Translations under genes and position numbers: made by a program
In this document: positions 27,571 through 36,258 of the stretch, in pieces
Layout of the letters: each line of letters opens with the position of its first letter
Position numbering within the stretch: position 1 is the stretch's first letter
Assembly: GCF_001514535.1 (NCBI RefSeq)
Contig: NZ_BCNO01000001.1
Coordinates: forward strand, 330,001-394,000
Direction of reading: 5' to 3'
DNA: 64,000 nucleotides
From: Thermodesulfovibrio aggregans
GTDB lineage: Bacteria; Nitrospirota; Thermodesulfovibrionia; Thermodesulfovibrionales; Thermodesulfovibrionaceae
Notes under the pieces: generated by a model
Database searches by the model: none
What the model was told of the DNA's origin: nothing
The model's input: the letters and a program-made list of their open reading frames with translations, nothing else

Positions 27571-28441
27571 AATTTTTTCCCGACTTTGACAGTTAAAAAT
27601 TTAAAATCCTTTATTTTCAATATGTTAGGGCGCACCTGTCCTGTTTACTCCACTACAATTTCTTTGAGGATTACTGGCGGGATTTTTACTCCTAAGGCTC
27701 TCAATATCTGATTACTCTCTCTGCAGCTGTCCTTGCATAAACCTCTGTTTTTTCCGTCTTTATCTTTATCGCTCTTACTCTGTCAAGTTCCTCAATCGCT
27801 TGCTCTGCCGTTATGTAAAGCCCTGCCTCTGTTAACTTCCTCTGTATTACTCTTAATACGTAAAAGCTTAAAAAACATAGCATTATATGTCCCTTTATCC
27901 TTCTTTCAGTCCAGTGATACACGGGTCTCAGGTCAAGACTGCTTTTCATGCATCTGAATGATTCCTCTATCTTGTAAAGCATTTTGTATGCTCCAACAAC
28001 TTGCTCCTCTGTAAGATGGCTGTTGTTTGTTACATATCCAAAATATCCATCCCATCGGGACTCCTGCTTTATTTTCTCTTCATCTATGGATACCTCTTTA
28101 TGCTTTACTCTCAGGTATTTGCTGTAAGAGGGCTTTATAAGGCTTTTTTGACCTTGATTGAGTTTTCTCTTAAGCCAAGTTCATCCCTGTAGGAATGGAC
28201 AAGCTGTAGATATGTTATTGGTTTGTGCTTTGAGCCACCTTTTACTCTTCGGATAAACATATTTGTGCTCCTGATTTAGATTACTACAATGGTAAGGTGC
28301 GATAAAGATAGATAATTTATGTTACTACAAAATGGAGAAAAATTATAAAGTTAAAAAATGAAAATGTAGAAAAAATCAAAGAGTTAGGTTTTGTGAAAGG
28401 GGTAATTTTGAGCTAAAACTGTCAAAGTCGGGTAAAAAATT
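27571..28441 (-). mobile_element. Internally deleted insertion sequence (IS1634/IS4-like)
   Basis: About 870 bp bounded by inverted repeats: AATTTTTT-CCCGACTTTGACAGTT at 27571-27594 and its complement at 28417-28441 (one extra A). Inside is a broken transposase on the minus strand. Full-length relatives are about 1.6-2 kb, so roughly half is lost. A third, weaker terminal-repeat copy, AACTGACAAAGTCAGG, is at 28496-28511. The left end lies 20 bp after the tmRNA 3' end. Intervals 28261-28416 and 28442-28555 show no gene. Confidence 0.8.
27645..28260 (-). pseudogene. Transposase remnant (IS1634-like), deleted and frameshifted
   Basis: Three frames are needed to read it. The N-terminus from ATG 28260 gives MFIRRVKGGSKHKPITYLQL and stops after ~41 codons. 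A second frame from ~28137 gives RWDGYFGYVTNN and KIEESFRCMKSSLDLRPVYHW, the C-terminal part of a DDE transposase, to 27701. A third frame continues ILRALGVKIPPVI to a stop at 27645. The middle of the protein, including most of the catalytic domain, is missing at the junction near 28140. Confidence 0.85.
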
Positions 28442-28555
28442 AGAATGTAGATTTTTCAACGGTTTACGACGATAAAATTGCAAAAATTAGCCTCCAACTG
28501 ACAAAGTCAGGAAGACTTTACGGAAAATAGTATGAACATCCTCTTGGTTCTCTCG

Positions 28556-29341
28556 CTATTTTAGTGAACTGATATAAGATTCAAAAAGTTTTAAACTTTT
28601 TTTGTGTGTTTCTGTGAAGTTATAATCCATATTTTCTTTCCAGTAAAATAGTATTTCATCCTTTGTCATAAATTTTTTTAAGTTATAGGCTTCCACCATC
28701 TCTTCAGAGTATTTCATCCATTGATTTTTTGCATAAATTAGATTTTCCTTAAATTTGAGATAAATTCTGTAAAGCTCATTATCAGGCTTTGTGATTTCTT
28801 TTCTAACAATCCATAATGCAAAAACAAAGGGAAGTCCCGTATAGTTATACCATAGATTTGCAAGGTCATAAACTTTTTTGTTATTTAGAATTTTTCTATA
28901 TTTTAGAGCATCGTCACCTATCAGCAAGAAAGACTCTCCAGTGAAAGGTGCTGATGAGATGTCATACTCTGGTTTTAATTCTAAAAATTTTTCTAATATT
29001 ACCCTTAATAATAGATGAGAAGTGGCTGACTGATCTGTAAGCAGTATTTTTTTAGCATCAAGGGTTTTTAAATCATAATCACTGAAAAAAAGTACGCTTC
29101 CAACATATTCTTTTGAGCTTATACAAATTCCATCAACATAGTCATATATCTCTTGATTAAGTAAATACTCAACTGAGGAAGAAGGACTTAAATCAATTAA
29201 ATCATTTCTCAATGCCCAGTTAAGCTGAGAAGGGACTCCTTTTACGAAATGAATGTCTTCTGTGATTAAACCTTCCTTTTCAAGAACATAAAATATGGGA
29301 TAAACATTTGCATACTGAATCCAGCCAACCTTTAACTTCAT
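28556..29341 (-). CDS. mqnA: Chorismate dehydratase, futalosine pathway
   Basis: MqnA converts chorismate to 3-enolpyruvyl-benzoate, the entry step of the futalosine menaquinone pathway. The 261-residue protein has the periplasmic-binding-like fold, beginning KVGWIQYANVYPIFY and with DLSPSSSVEYLL, LLTDQSATSHLL and LIGDDALKY. The start overlaps the end of rtcB by 4 nt (ATGA type), so it is the last gene of the mqnE-mqnC-trxB-HEAT-archease-rtcB-mqnA operon. mqnB and mqnD are not in the window. Confidence 0.9.
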   Translation of the reverse strand: MKLKVGWIQYANVYPIFYVLEKEGLITEDIHFVKGVPSQLNWALRNDLIDLSPSSSVEYLLNQEIYDYVDGICISSKEYVGSVLFFSDYDLKTLDAKKILLTDQSATSHLLLRVILEKFLELKPEYDISSAPFTGESFLLIGDDALKYRKILNNKKVYDLANLWYNYTGLPFVFALWIVRKEITKPDNELYRIYLKFKENLIYAKNQWMKYSEEMVEAYNLKKFMTKDEILFYWKENMDYNFTETHKKSLKLFESYISSLK

Positions 29342-32229
29342 CCTTTAATTACCCCCATTGGTCTAAGTTTTACAACTTTTTTTGCAATTCCTGCATTATG
29401 AACAACATCAACTACATTTGATACATTTTTATAAGCATCTGGCATCTCTTCAGCCAGTGTTTCCTTGCCAGCAGACCTCACGATAATACCTTTTTCAGCA
29501 AGTTCTTGTTTGATCGATCTTCCCTTTGCCTGTTTTATCGCCTGATTTCTACTGAGAAGCCTTCCTGCACCATGACAGGTTGAACCAAAGGTCTCTTCCA
29601 TTGCTTTAGGAAGTCCGACAAGAACAAAGGAAACCCTACCCATGTCTCCTGGAATAATAACAGGCTGACCAATTTCTTTATAGCATTCGGGTAATTCTGG
29701 ATGACCTTTTGGAAATGCTCGAGTTGCACCTTTTCTATGAACAATTAAACGCATTTTTTTGCCATTTATTGTATGAAACTCCTCTTTTGCAATGTTATGG
29801 GCAACATCAAAGACAACCTTCATTCCGAGATCTTTAGGTGATAACCTGAAAAGCATCAGAAATACCTCTCTTGTCCAGTGCATAAGACACTGTCTATTTG
29901 CCCATGCATAGTTAGCAGCACCTTTCATAGCAGCAAAATACTTTCCACCCTCTCTGCTTCGAAATGGAGCACAGGCAAGCTCTCTGTCTGGAAGTTCTAT
30001 TCCGTATTTTTTTACTGCCTGCAACATCTCCTTTACATAGTCATCACATATTTGATGACCGAAACCACGAGATCCACTATGAATCATTACAGTAATTTGA
30101 TTCTTAAACAATCCCATAGCCTGAGCAATCTCTGGTTCATAAACTTCATCAACATACTGAATCTCAAGAAAGTGATTACCTGAACCAAGAGTTCCTAACT
30201 GATCTTTACCTCTCTCATAGGCTTTTTTACTGATAACTTCAGGATCAGCACCTTCAAGGCATCCATAGGATTCAATTCTCTGAAGATCATCTGGTTCACC
30301 ATAGCCGTGCTCCACTGCCCATATAGCACCTTTACGGACCACTTTTTTAAGCTCTTCATGATTAAGTTTTATTTTTCCAGTTGAGCCTACACCTGAGGGA
30401 ATATGCGTATAAAGTAAATCAACAAGCTCTTTAAGTTTCGGTTCAACTTCCTCCTTTGTGAGATTGCTCTTAAGAAGCCTGACTCCACAGTTATGAACAA
30501 CCACTCCATTTGCTATAAAATTGTGAGCCCTGTGGTATACCCCTATATCGTAAAAATAGTTATATTCAGGGATTATTTCTTTTTTTTGGATAATTTTTTC
30601 CTTTACAAAACCCCCTTTGACTCCAAATTCTTTTACAAACTCTTTAAATTCTGGGAATGTTTTAGGAACTCTTACTTTGCTATGCCTCCTGTATAAATGT
30701 CTTTCAACAAATCTTCTGTTTACAAGATCTTTAACTGAATCGTGAGCCTTTTGTAAGCTTTTAGTATTTTTATAGATCTTTAAAGCAGTTTCATATGCCT
30801 TTGTTATTAAATCTTTAATTAGTGTTTTTCTTGTAAGATAGGCATATCCAAAAAGCGCCCTTTCTTTTTTTTCTAAGTCATATTCATAATTTATTTTTCC
30901 CAAAAAAACTTTTATGTTTTCCTCTCCAACAATAGAAAGCCTGTAGGTAACATTATTTTTTGATTTAATCTTGTATATAATGCAGTGAATTCCGAATTCT
31001 TCTAGAAGGCTTTTAATTCTTTTCAGAAAATCAAAAAGACTATCCTCTAAATCCTTTTTCTTCGCCTGTGTAAGATTAATTGGCAGTGGAGTGCATTTTT
31101 TAAAATTCAAAATACTACCGTCAGCACCAAAAAATCCTGCTAAAAAATTTCTTTTAATCCATAAAGGTGCTTTCATTATCCAGTCAGGAACATCATAAGC
31201 TATTTCTGTTTTCTTACCAAATGGAACACCAAGTTTTTTGAGTAATAGGGCAAAGGCTCTTGACGCAATTCTTAATTCAGCAGATTTAGATTTTCCTTCA
31301 TAATTTCCGCTTACAGTTTCAATTGAGTATGTTCTCTCTCTCACATGTAAAACTGAAGAAATTCCAATTTTTTCTAAATCTTTCATCAATTCATTTAGAT
31401 TATTAGCCTTTCCATAAAAGCTGACTGTTAGTCTCCCCTGCATAGTTCCTAAATGCCTGTGTCCAAAAGCAAATCCAATAACTCTTGCCAAGATTCCAGC
31501 GAAAGAGTCATTCCATCTGAGAGGTAGAATTTTTCGTGCCCTTAAATATTGAATAATCTGTGGATCTTCTCCTTGAAAACTGCCTTCATCAATAATCACT
31601 CCTTCTTTTTCCTCATATTCAACTCCTTCAAAGGGATAAACTACAATATAGTCGTCTTCCTTGATATTTTCTAAGCTCACATAACCTTGAGGTGTTAAAA
31701 TGGGATGCTCCTTACTCCCCTCAATTAATCTCCCTGTTTCAGTAACAATTCTCAAAGCAGATTCCTTTTCATCTATTTGTCTTCTGGTAGCAAGTAAAAC
31801 ATCAGAACAGTCATTGTGTCCTTCTTCTGAATTAAATAGCTTTAATCTTTCCCCTCTATATTTATCAAAGACATCTTCAATACTTATCCAATAACCATGT
31901 TCAGTTAAAATTTTACACCCCGGACTTAGGCAGTTAATATCGTATCCCACACCTCCAGGAGAGATAACTCCTTCCTCTGCATCAAAGGCTGCAACTCCAC
32001 CAATAGGAAAGCCATAGCCTGTATGAATATCTGGCATTGCAAGAGATTTTCCAACAATTCCAGGAAGAGTTGCCACATTGGCAACCTGTCTTACGGATTC
32101 AAGCTCAAGTTCCTGTTCAAGGGTTTCATCTACAAAAATAATTCCTTCAGTTCTCATTCCCTGAACAAATCCCTTTGGTACTCTAAGCCTGTATTGGTCT
32201 ATTCTTTCTGTTCCTTCTATTTTTGGCAT
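29338..32229 (-). CDS. rtcB: RNA-splicing ligase RtcB with an intein
   Basis: RtcB joins RNA 2',3'-cyclic phosphate ends to 5'-OH ends using GTP and Mn. Without the intein the chain is 482 residues, the usual length. Extein motifs include DIHTGYGFPIGGVAAFD, GSGNHFLEI, IHSGSRGFGHQIC, DVAHNIAKEE, HRKGATRAFP and GSTCHGAGRLLSR. The 481-residue intein splits GVGYDIN from CGVRLL, so the +1 cysteine is the conserved metal-binding cysteine of the active site and RtcB is inactive until splicing. An archease gene lies just upstream in the operon. GGAGG precedes the ATG. Confidence 0.95.
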   Translation of the reverse strand: MPKIEGTERIDQYRLRVPKGFVQGMRTEGIIFVDETLEQELELESVRQVANVATLPGIVGKSLAMPDIHTGYGFPIGGVAAFDAEEGVISPGGVGYDINCLSPGCKILTEHGYWISIEDVFDKYRGERLKLFNSEEGHNDCSDVLLATRRQIDEKESALRIVTETGRLIEGSKEHPILTPQGYVSLENIKEDDYIVVYPFEGVEYEEKEGVIIDEGSFQGEDPQIIQYLRARKILPLRWNDSFAGILARVIGFAFGHRHLGTMQGRLTVSFYGKANNLNELMKDLEKIGISSVLHVRERTYSIETVSGNYEGKSKSAELRIASRAFALLLKKLGVPFGKKTEIAYDVPDWIMKAPLWIKRNFLAGFFGADGSILNFKKCTPLPINLTQAKKKDLEDSLFDFLKRIKSLLEEFGIHCIIYKIKSKNNVTYRLSIVGEENIKVFLGKINYEYDLEKKERALFGYAYLTRKTLIKDLITKAYETALKIYKNTKSLQKAHDSVKDLVNRRFVERHLYRRHSKVRVPKTFPEFKEFVKEFGVKGGFVKEKIIQKKEIIPEYNYFYDIGVYHRAHNFIANGVVVHNCGVRLLKSNLTKEEVEPKLKELVDLLYTHIPSGVGSTGKIKLNHEELKKVVRKGAIWAVEHGYGEPDDLQRIESYGCLEGADPEVISKKAYERGKDQLGTLGSGNHFLEIQYVDEVYEPEIAQAMGLFKNQITVMIHSGSRGFGHQICDDYVKEMLQAVKKYGIELPDRELACAPFRSREGGKYFAAMKGAANYAWANRQCLMHWTREVFLMLFRLSPKDLGMKVVFDVAHNIAKEEFHTINGKKMRLIVHRKGATRAFPKGHPELPECYKEIGQPVIIPGDMGRVSFVLVGLPKAMEETFGSTCHGAGRLLSRNQAIKQAKGRSIKQELAEKGIIVRSAGKETLAEEMPDAYKNVSNVVDVVHNAGIAKKVVKLRPMGVIKG
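30490..31932 (-). mobile_element. Intein of RtcB with LAGLIDADG-type endonuclease domain
   Basis: 481 codons in frame, residues 100-580 of the precursor. Splicing blocks: Cys1 in CLSPGCKILTEHGYW, the block B histidine in GSKEHPIL, and a C-terminal YHRAHNFIANGVVVHN ending His-Asn before the +1 Cys. The homing endonuclease region has one good dodecapeptide motif, FLAGFFGADGS (about residue 363). The first motif reads LARVIGFAFGHRHLG, without the expected acidic residue, so the endonuclease may be inactive. Splicing residues are intact. Confidence 0.92.
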
Positions 32230-32270
32230 GGGACACCTCCTTTGAGGCTGGCTTTAATTTTATTATAGCT

Positions 32271-32681
32271 TTAAATATCAAAAATTATCTCTGCTATCCA
32301 GTAATCGTTTTCTTTTTTTAGAACAAGATTGTGATATGTGGCGGCTTTTACGAGGAGTTTTCTTTCATGTTTTTCCGGGTTAAAACTCTCGCCATAGACT
32401 TCCGCCTTTAGACTTTTTTCTTTAAGCTCTAATTTTATTTCTCTTCCAATAAATCCATAGGCATCAAACTGGAAAATAAGCTCATTTAGAAAGCTTACAA
32501 GAAGGTCTTCGAGTGTTTCTTCTGAGATAGAAATCTCGCTTTTCTGTGCAGGTTTTACAAGATTTATATCAGTAATTAAGCTATAAAGACCCAATCCTGC
32601 ATTTACAAAGCATTCTTCAAGGGTTTTTCCTTCTGCTCTTAATCCAATATCTCCTGCGACATCTATAGCTCTGTAACTCAT
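32271..32681 (-). CDS. Archease
   Basis: A 136-residue archease-family protein: starts YRAIDVAGDIGLRAEGKTLEE and contains the conserved KAATYHNL near the C-terminus, with acidic metal-binding positions (Asp11 and the terminal Asp). Archease speeds RtcB guanylylation and allows multiple turnover, and the rtcB gene follows directly, a well-known pairing. It overlaps the upstream HEAT-repeat gene by 4 nt. Confidence 0.93.
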   Translation of the reverse strand: MSYRAIDVAGDIGLRAEGKTLEECFVNAGLGLYSLITDINLVKPAQKSEISISEETLEDLLVSFLNELIFQFDAYGFIGREIKLELKEKSLKAEVYGESFNPEKHERKLLVKAATYHNLVLKKENDYWIAEIIFDI

Positions 32682-33094
32682 TTTATGCTTCTTAATGCAT
32701 CTTCAATAAACTCCTTAACCTGAGGGTCTTCTTCCTTTGATAAAGCATCAATCAATGCAGGTTTTGCAGAAGAATCACCAATTATTTCAAGAGCATAGGC
32801 TGCATCTCCCCGAATGTTTTTTCCTTCTGATTTTAAGAGTCTGATAATATCAGGCACGATTTCCTGCAGTAAGGCAGGATTTTTTAGCTTTATTTCTTCA
32901 ATTATTGCAAATGCTCCCACTTTAACTCTTAATCTTTCATCAGCAATCATTTTCGGTATTAACTTAATCTGCTCAGGTTCATGCTCAAAAAAGGTAATTA
33001 TGTTTTCAAGATAGCCATTGTCAAGATAATCAAAAAGCATCTCCTCAAAGGCTTCACCTTCCCAGTTGCTAAAACTTTTACCATTATTGCTCAT
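32678..33094 (-). CDS. HEAT-repeat protein
   Basis: About 138 residues of paired helices: three HEAT-like units are visible (PEQIKLIPKMIADERLRVKV, PALLQEIVPDIIRLLKSE, SSAKPALIDALSKEEDPQV). Such domains are protein-binding scaffolds; the partner is unknown. The N-terminal ~25 residues are polar. I choose ATG 33094, which has a GGTGAG site 4 nt upstream; ATG 33106 is also possible. It overlaps or nearly abuts trxB and archease, so it belongs to the same operon and might act with RtcB/archease. Confidence 0.75.
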   Translation of the reverse strand: MSNNGKSFSNWEGEAFEEMLFDYLDNGYLENIITFFEHEPEQIKLIPKMIADERLRVKVGAFAIIEEIKLKNPALLQEIVPDIIRLLKSEGKNIRGDAAYALEIIGDSSAKPALIDALSKEEDPQVKEFIEDALRSIK

Positions 33095-33098
33095 ATTC

Positions 33099-34040
33099 TC
33101 ACCCATGCCAGTCAGATTTTATACGACTTCTTCCTCTTATGTATTTTTCTGCAGAAAGTGCGGCAATTGCACCCTGAGCACAGGCAATGACAACCTGTCT
33201 TGTATGAGGACTTGCCACATCTCCTGCTGCAAAAACTCCCTGAATATTTGTTTGCATGAAATTATCTACCACAATAAATCCTTTTTCATCAACCTTTATA
33301 GTCTCTCCAAGAAAATCAGTAATTGGTTGAGAACCTTGAATATAAACAAAAACTCCTGAAACTTCAATATGTTTTTCTGCTCCTTCAGGTTCTTTTAATA
33401 ACACTCCTGTAACAAAATCTGTTCCTGTTATCTCTTTTATTGAATGGGAAGTTAATATCTCAATTTTTGGATTCTCATAGACAGGATGACCAGATTCTAC
33501 CTTTAATTTTGAAGAGGAAGTTATCAGAAAAACCTTATCAGCAAATTCTCTTAAATACAATGCTTCTTTAGCAGCTTCTTCACTGTCACCAAGCACTGCC
33601 ACAGTCTTTCCTCTGAAAAAGGGAGCATCACATACTGCACAGTAGCTTACACCTCTGCCAAGAAGTTCTCCTTCACCCTTGATTGTTGGCTTTCTTCCCA
33701 TAGAGCCTGTTGCTATTATGACTGCTTTTCCTCTATAACTACCAGCCATTGTTACAACTTCCTTTGTTTCAGATACCAGATCAACCCCAACAACCTGTTC
33801 TTCCCTGTATTCAACGCCAAAGGATAGTGCCTGTGCCCTGATTCTTTCAAGAAGTTCCTTACCAGTTAAAGGTTTCTCAAGACCAGGATAGTTTTCGATC
33901 AAAGAGGCATAGGCAAGAGCTCCTGCAGTCTTTGATTTATCAAGTACAACTGTTTTTAAATTTGCCCTTGCCGAGTATATTCCTGCAGTAAGTCCCGCAG
34001 GTCCTCCACCTATTATTATTACATCATAAATTTCTGTCAT
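33099..34040 (-). CDS. Thioredoxin reductase-like flavoprotein lacking NADPH motifs
   Basis: A 313-residue TrxB-type flavoprotein. The FAD site (GGGPAGLTAGIYSARA) and the redox pair CAVC in YCAVCDAPFF are intact, as is the C-terminal FAD motif GVFAAGDVASPHTRQVV. In the NADPH domain the usual GGGxSAxEEA is reduced to VLGDSEEAAKEALYL and the HRRxxxR phosphate-binding motif is replaced by ITSSSKLKVES. It may therefore use another electron donor, such as ferredoxin or reduced flavin, as known for some clostridial-type enzymes. It overlaps mqnC by 17 nt. Confidence 0.85.
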   Translation of the reverse strand: MTEIYDVIIIGGGPAGLTAGIYSARANLKTVVLDKSKTAGALAYASLIENYPGLEKPLTGKELLERIRAQALSFGVEYREEQVVGVDLVSETKEVVTMAGSYRGKAVIIATGSMGRKPTIKGEGELLGRGVSYCAVCDAPFFRGKTVAVLGDSEEAAKEALYLREFADKVFLITSSSKLKVESGHPVYENPKIEILTSHSIKEITGTDFVTGVLLKEPEGAEKHIEVSGVFVYIQGSQPITDFLGETIKVDEKGFIVVDNFMQTNIQGVFAAGDVASPHTRQVVIACAQGAIAALSAEKYIRGRSRIKSDWHG

Positions 34041-35112
34041 TTTTACCTCCTACTATAAAAGTTTTAAAATTGAAAAATCTCAAAATATTGTAATATGTAT
34101 CTCTCTGGGCTGGTCTAAATCCTGAAGCTTTTATAGCTTCAATTATCTCTTCCATGCTCACACGATAGCAGACTCCTGCTGCCCTCACAACATTTTCCTC
34201 AAGCATTGTAGAACCAAAGTCATTGGCACCAAAGCGTAATCCTACCTGAGCAATTTTTATTCCCTGCGTTACCCATGAAACCTGAATGTTCGGAAAGTTG
34301 TCGAGGTAAATTCTACTTAATGCGAGAACTCTCAGATACTTAACAGCACCAGAGGGCATGAGTTCTGGATTTTCTTTTTTAAGCTCCGTGTTACCGGGCT
34401 GAAAACTCCATGGAATAAATGCTGTAAATCCAGAGGTTTCATCCTGAAGTCTTCTTATTGCGTCAAGATGCTCAACTATGTCTTCTTCTGTGTCAATGCT
34501 GCCAAACATCATTGTTGCTGAGGTTTTCATTCCAATAAGATGTGCCCGACGCATTACTTCCAGCCATTCCGCTGTTTTTATTTTATTGGGAGACTGAAGT
34601 TGCCTTACTCTGTCAGAGAGTATCTCTGCACCGCCACCAGGAATTGAGTCAAGTCCTGCCTGTCTTAGTTTTTCAAGAACTTCTTTTATTGATAAACCCT
34701 CTTTTCTACTTAAAAAAGAAATCTCAGGGGGTGAAAATCCATGAACATGAATTTTGAAATTGTTTTTTATGAATTTAAGCATGTCAATGTAAAAATCAAG
34801 CCCGAGCTTAGGGTGAACTCCTCCCTGAAGAAGTATCTGGGTTCCGCCTTTTTCAACTGTTTCCTGAATTTTTTTTGCAAGCTCTTGTTTTGTAATAACA
34901 TAGGCTTCTGGATGTCCTTCCGGTCTCCAGAAAGCACAGAATTTGCAGCGATTAATACATATGTTTGTATAGTTAATATTTCTATCAACAACAAAGGTAA
35001 CAATGCCTTCTGGATGAATTTTTTTTCTTATTTCATCAGCAGCTTTTCCAAGTTCATAAATTGAGGCTTCTTTTAGCATCTCAAGGGCTTCTTTTTTGCT
35101 CACTCTTACCAT
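34024..35112 (-). CDS. mqnC: Cyclic dehypoxanthine futalosine synthase (radical SAM)
   Basis: MqnC cyclises dehypoxanthine futalosine in menaquinone synthesis. The 362-residue radical SAM protein has the cluster motif CINRCKFCAFWR, GGTQILLQGGVHP, HGFSPPEISFL, GLDSIPGGGAEILSDRVR and SWVTQGIKIAQVGL. The phrases SPPEI and WVTQG are MqnC-type and differ from the paralogue MqnE encoded just upstream. The gene overlaps mqnE by 7 nt and trxB by 17 nt. Confidence 0.93.
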   Translation of the reverse strand: MVRVSKKEALEMLKEASIYELGKAADEIRKKIHPEGIVTFVVDRNINYTNICINRCKFCAFWRPEGHPEAYVITKQELAKKIQETVEKGGTQILLQGGVHPKLGLDFYIDMLKFIKNNFKIHVHGFSPPEISFLSRKEGLSIKEVLEKLRQAGLDSIPGGGAEILSDRVRQLQSPNKIKTAEWLEVMRRAHLIGMKTSATMMFGSIDTEEDIVEHLDAIRRLQDETSGFTAFIPWSFQPGNTELKKENPELMPSGAVKYLRVLALSRIYLDNFPNIQVSWVTQGIKIAQVGLRFGANDFGSTMLEENVVRAAGVCYRVSMEEIIEAIKASGFRPAQRDTYYNILRFFNFKTFIVGGKNDRNL

Positions 35113-36179
35113 AGCTTTATCACATTATAGAAACTGTCTCTCTGAGCAGGAACTTTGCCTGTCTCTCTTATTAGATGAACAAGTTCCTCGATGGTATTAC
35201 CTTTTTTCGAACGAGCACCTGCTGAATGGGCAATTCTCTCTTCAATTACTGTTCCTTCAAGGCAGTCAGCACCAAAAAGCAGTGAGAGCTGGGCAAGTTT
35301 TTCTCCAAGCATTATCCAGTAAGCTTTTATATGGGGAATGTTGTCAAGCACAAGCCTTGAAACAGCTATTGTTTTTAAATCATCTATTCCACTTGGATAG
35401 GGAACTTTTATCTCATTGTTTTCAGGTTGATAACTCAAAGGTATAAAGGCAAGAAAGCCTCCTGTTTGATCCTGAAGTTCTCTCAATTTCATTAAATGGT
35501 CAACTCTGTGTTCATATGATTCAACGTGTCCATAAAGCATTGTAGCATTTGTTTTAATTCCAAGTTCATGGGCTGTTTTTATTATCTCAAGCCATCTTTC
35601 GCCTGATATTTTTTCTGGACATATTTTAGCTCTTACATGAGAATTGAAAATTTCAGCTCCTCCCCCTGGCATTAAATCAAGCCCTGCTTCTTTAAGTTTA
35701 ATTAGGGTTTGTTCTACAGTTAAACCCGATTTCCTTGCAAAATAATCAATCTCTACTGCTGTGAATGCCTTTATCCCAATTGAAGGAAATTCTTTTTTAA
35801 TAGTAGAAAGCATCTCAAGATAGTATTCAAACTGCCAGTCAGGATGAAGTCCTGATACAATATGTACTTCGCTTAGATAGCCAATTTCCCTCTCAGCATC
35901 TTTAAGCTGAGCTATTATCTCATCAATACTTAGTTCATAAGCACCCTCCTGTCCTTTTGACCGAGAGAAGGCACAGAATCTGCATCTGTTGACACATATA
36001 TTTGTGGGATTAATGTGTCTGTTTACGATAAAATAAACTCTGTTTGAATTGAACTTTCTTGAAACCTCATCTGCCATTTCACCGAGCTCGTAAATATTGT
36101 CTGAATTGAAAAGAAATAGTGCTTCCTCTCTGGAAAGTCTCTCTCCTTCTTTAATTTTTCTTCTTATTTCGCCAAACAT
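35106..36179 (-). CDS. mqnE: Aminofutalosine synthase (radical SAM)
   Basis: MqnE makes aminofutalosine from 3-enolpyruvyl-benzoate and SAM. The 357-residue protein carries CVNRCRFCAFSR, VHIVSGLHPDW, KAFTAVEIDYFA, GLDLMPGGGAEIF and YWIMLGEKLAQL; the EVHIVSG and AVEI segments are typical of MqnE and not of MqnC. It is the first gene of the seven-gene minus-strand operon. The ATG lies 6 nt after an extended -10 box with no ribosome site, so a leaderless message is likely. Confidence 0.92.
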   Translation of the reverse strand: MFGEIRRKIKEGERLSREEALFLFNSDNIYELGEMADEVSRKFNSNRVYFIVNRHINPTNICVNRCRFCAFSRSKGQEGAYELSIDEIIAQLKDAEREIGYLSEVHIVSGLHPDWQFEYYLEMLSTIKKEFPSIGIKAFTAVEIDYFARKSGLTVEQTLIKLKEAGLDLMPGGGAEIFNSHVRAKICPEKISGERWLEIIKTAHELGIKTNATMLYGHVESYEHRVDHLMKLRELQDQTGGFLAFIPLSYQPENNEIKVPYPSGIDDLKTIAVSRLVLDNIPHIKAYWIMLGEKLAQLSLLFGADCLEGTVIEERIAHSAGARSKKGNTIEELVHLIRETGKVPAQRDSFYNVIKLW

Positions 36180-36185
36180 AAGCTT

Positions 36186-36194
36186 ATTATAGCA
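36186..36194 (-). promoter_or_regulatory. Extended -10 box of the mqnE operon
   Basis: Minus-strand TGCTATAAT (TATAAT at 36186-36191), 6 nt before the mqnE ATG. Transcription would start at or next to the A of the ATG. The -35 region is weak, as expected for an extended -10 promoter. Confidence 0.65.
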
Positions 36195-36258
36195 CTGCTT
36201 ATTGATTTATTTTAAGTTTTAATTTAAAATTTTTATATTTACCATTAAGAGGCGGGCT

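Noticed and set aside
27551..28555. Integrated genomic island using ssrA as attachment site
   Set aside because: No integrase gene and no duplicated tmRNA 3' end are seen; the sequence is a small degenerate insertion sequence with its own terminal repeats.
29338..32229. RtcB as a fusion with an extra enzymatic domain
   Set aside because: The 481 extra residues begin with Cys, end with His-Asn before Cys, carry splicing blocks and a LAGLIDADG motif, and interrupt GYDIN/CGVRLL; they are an intein.
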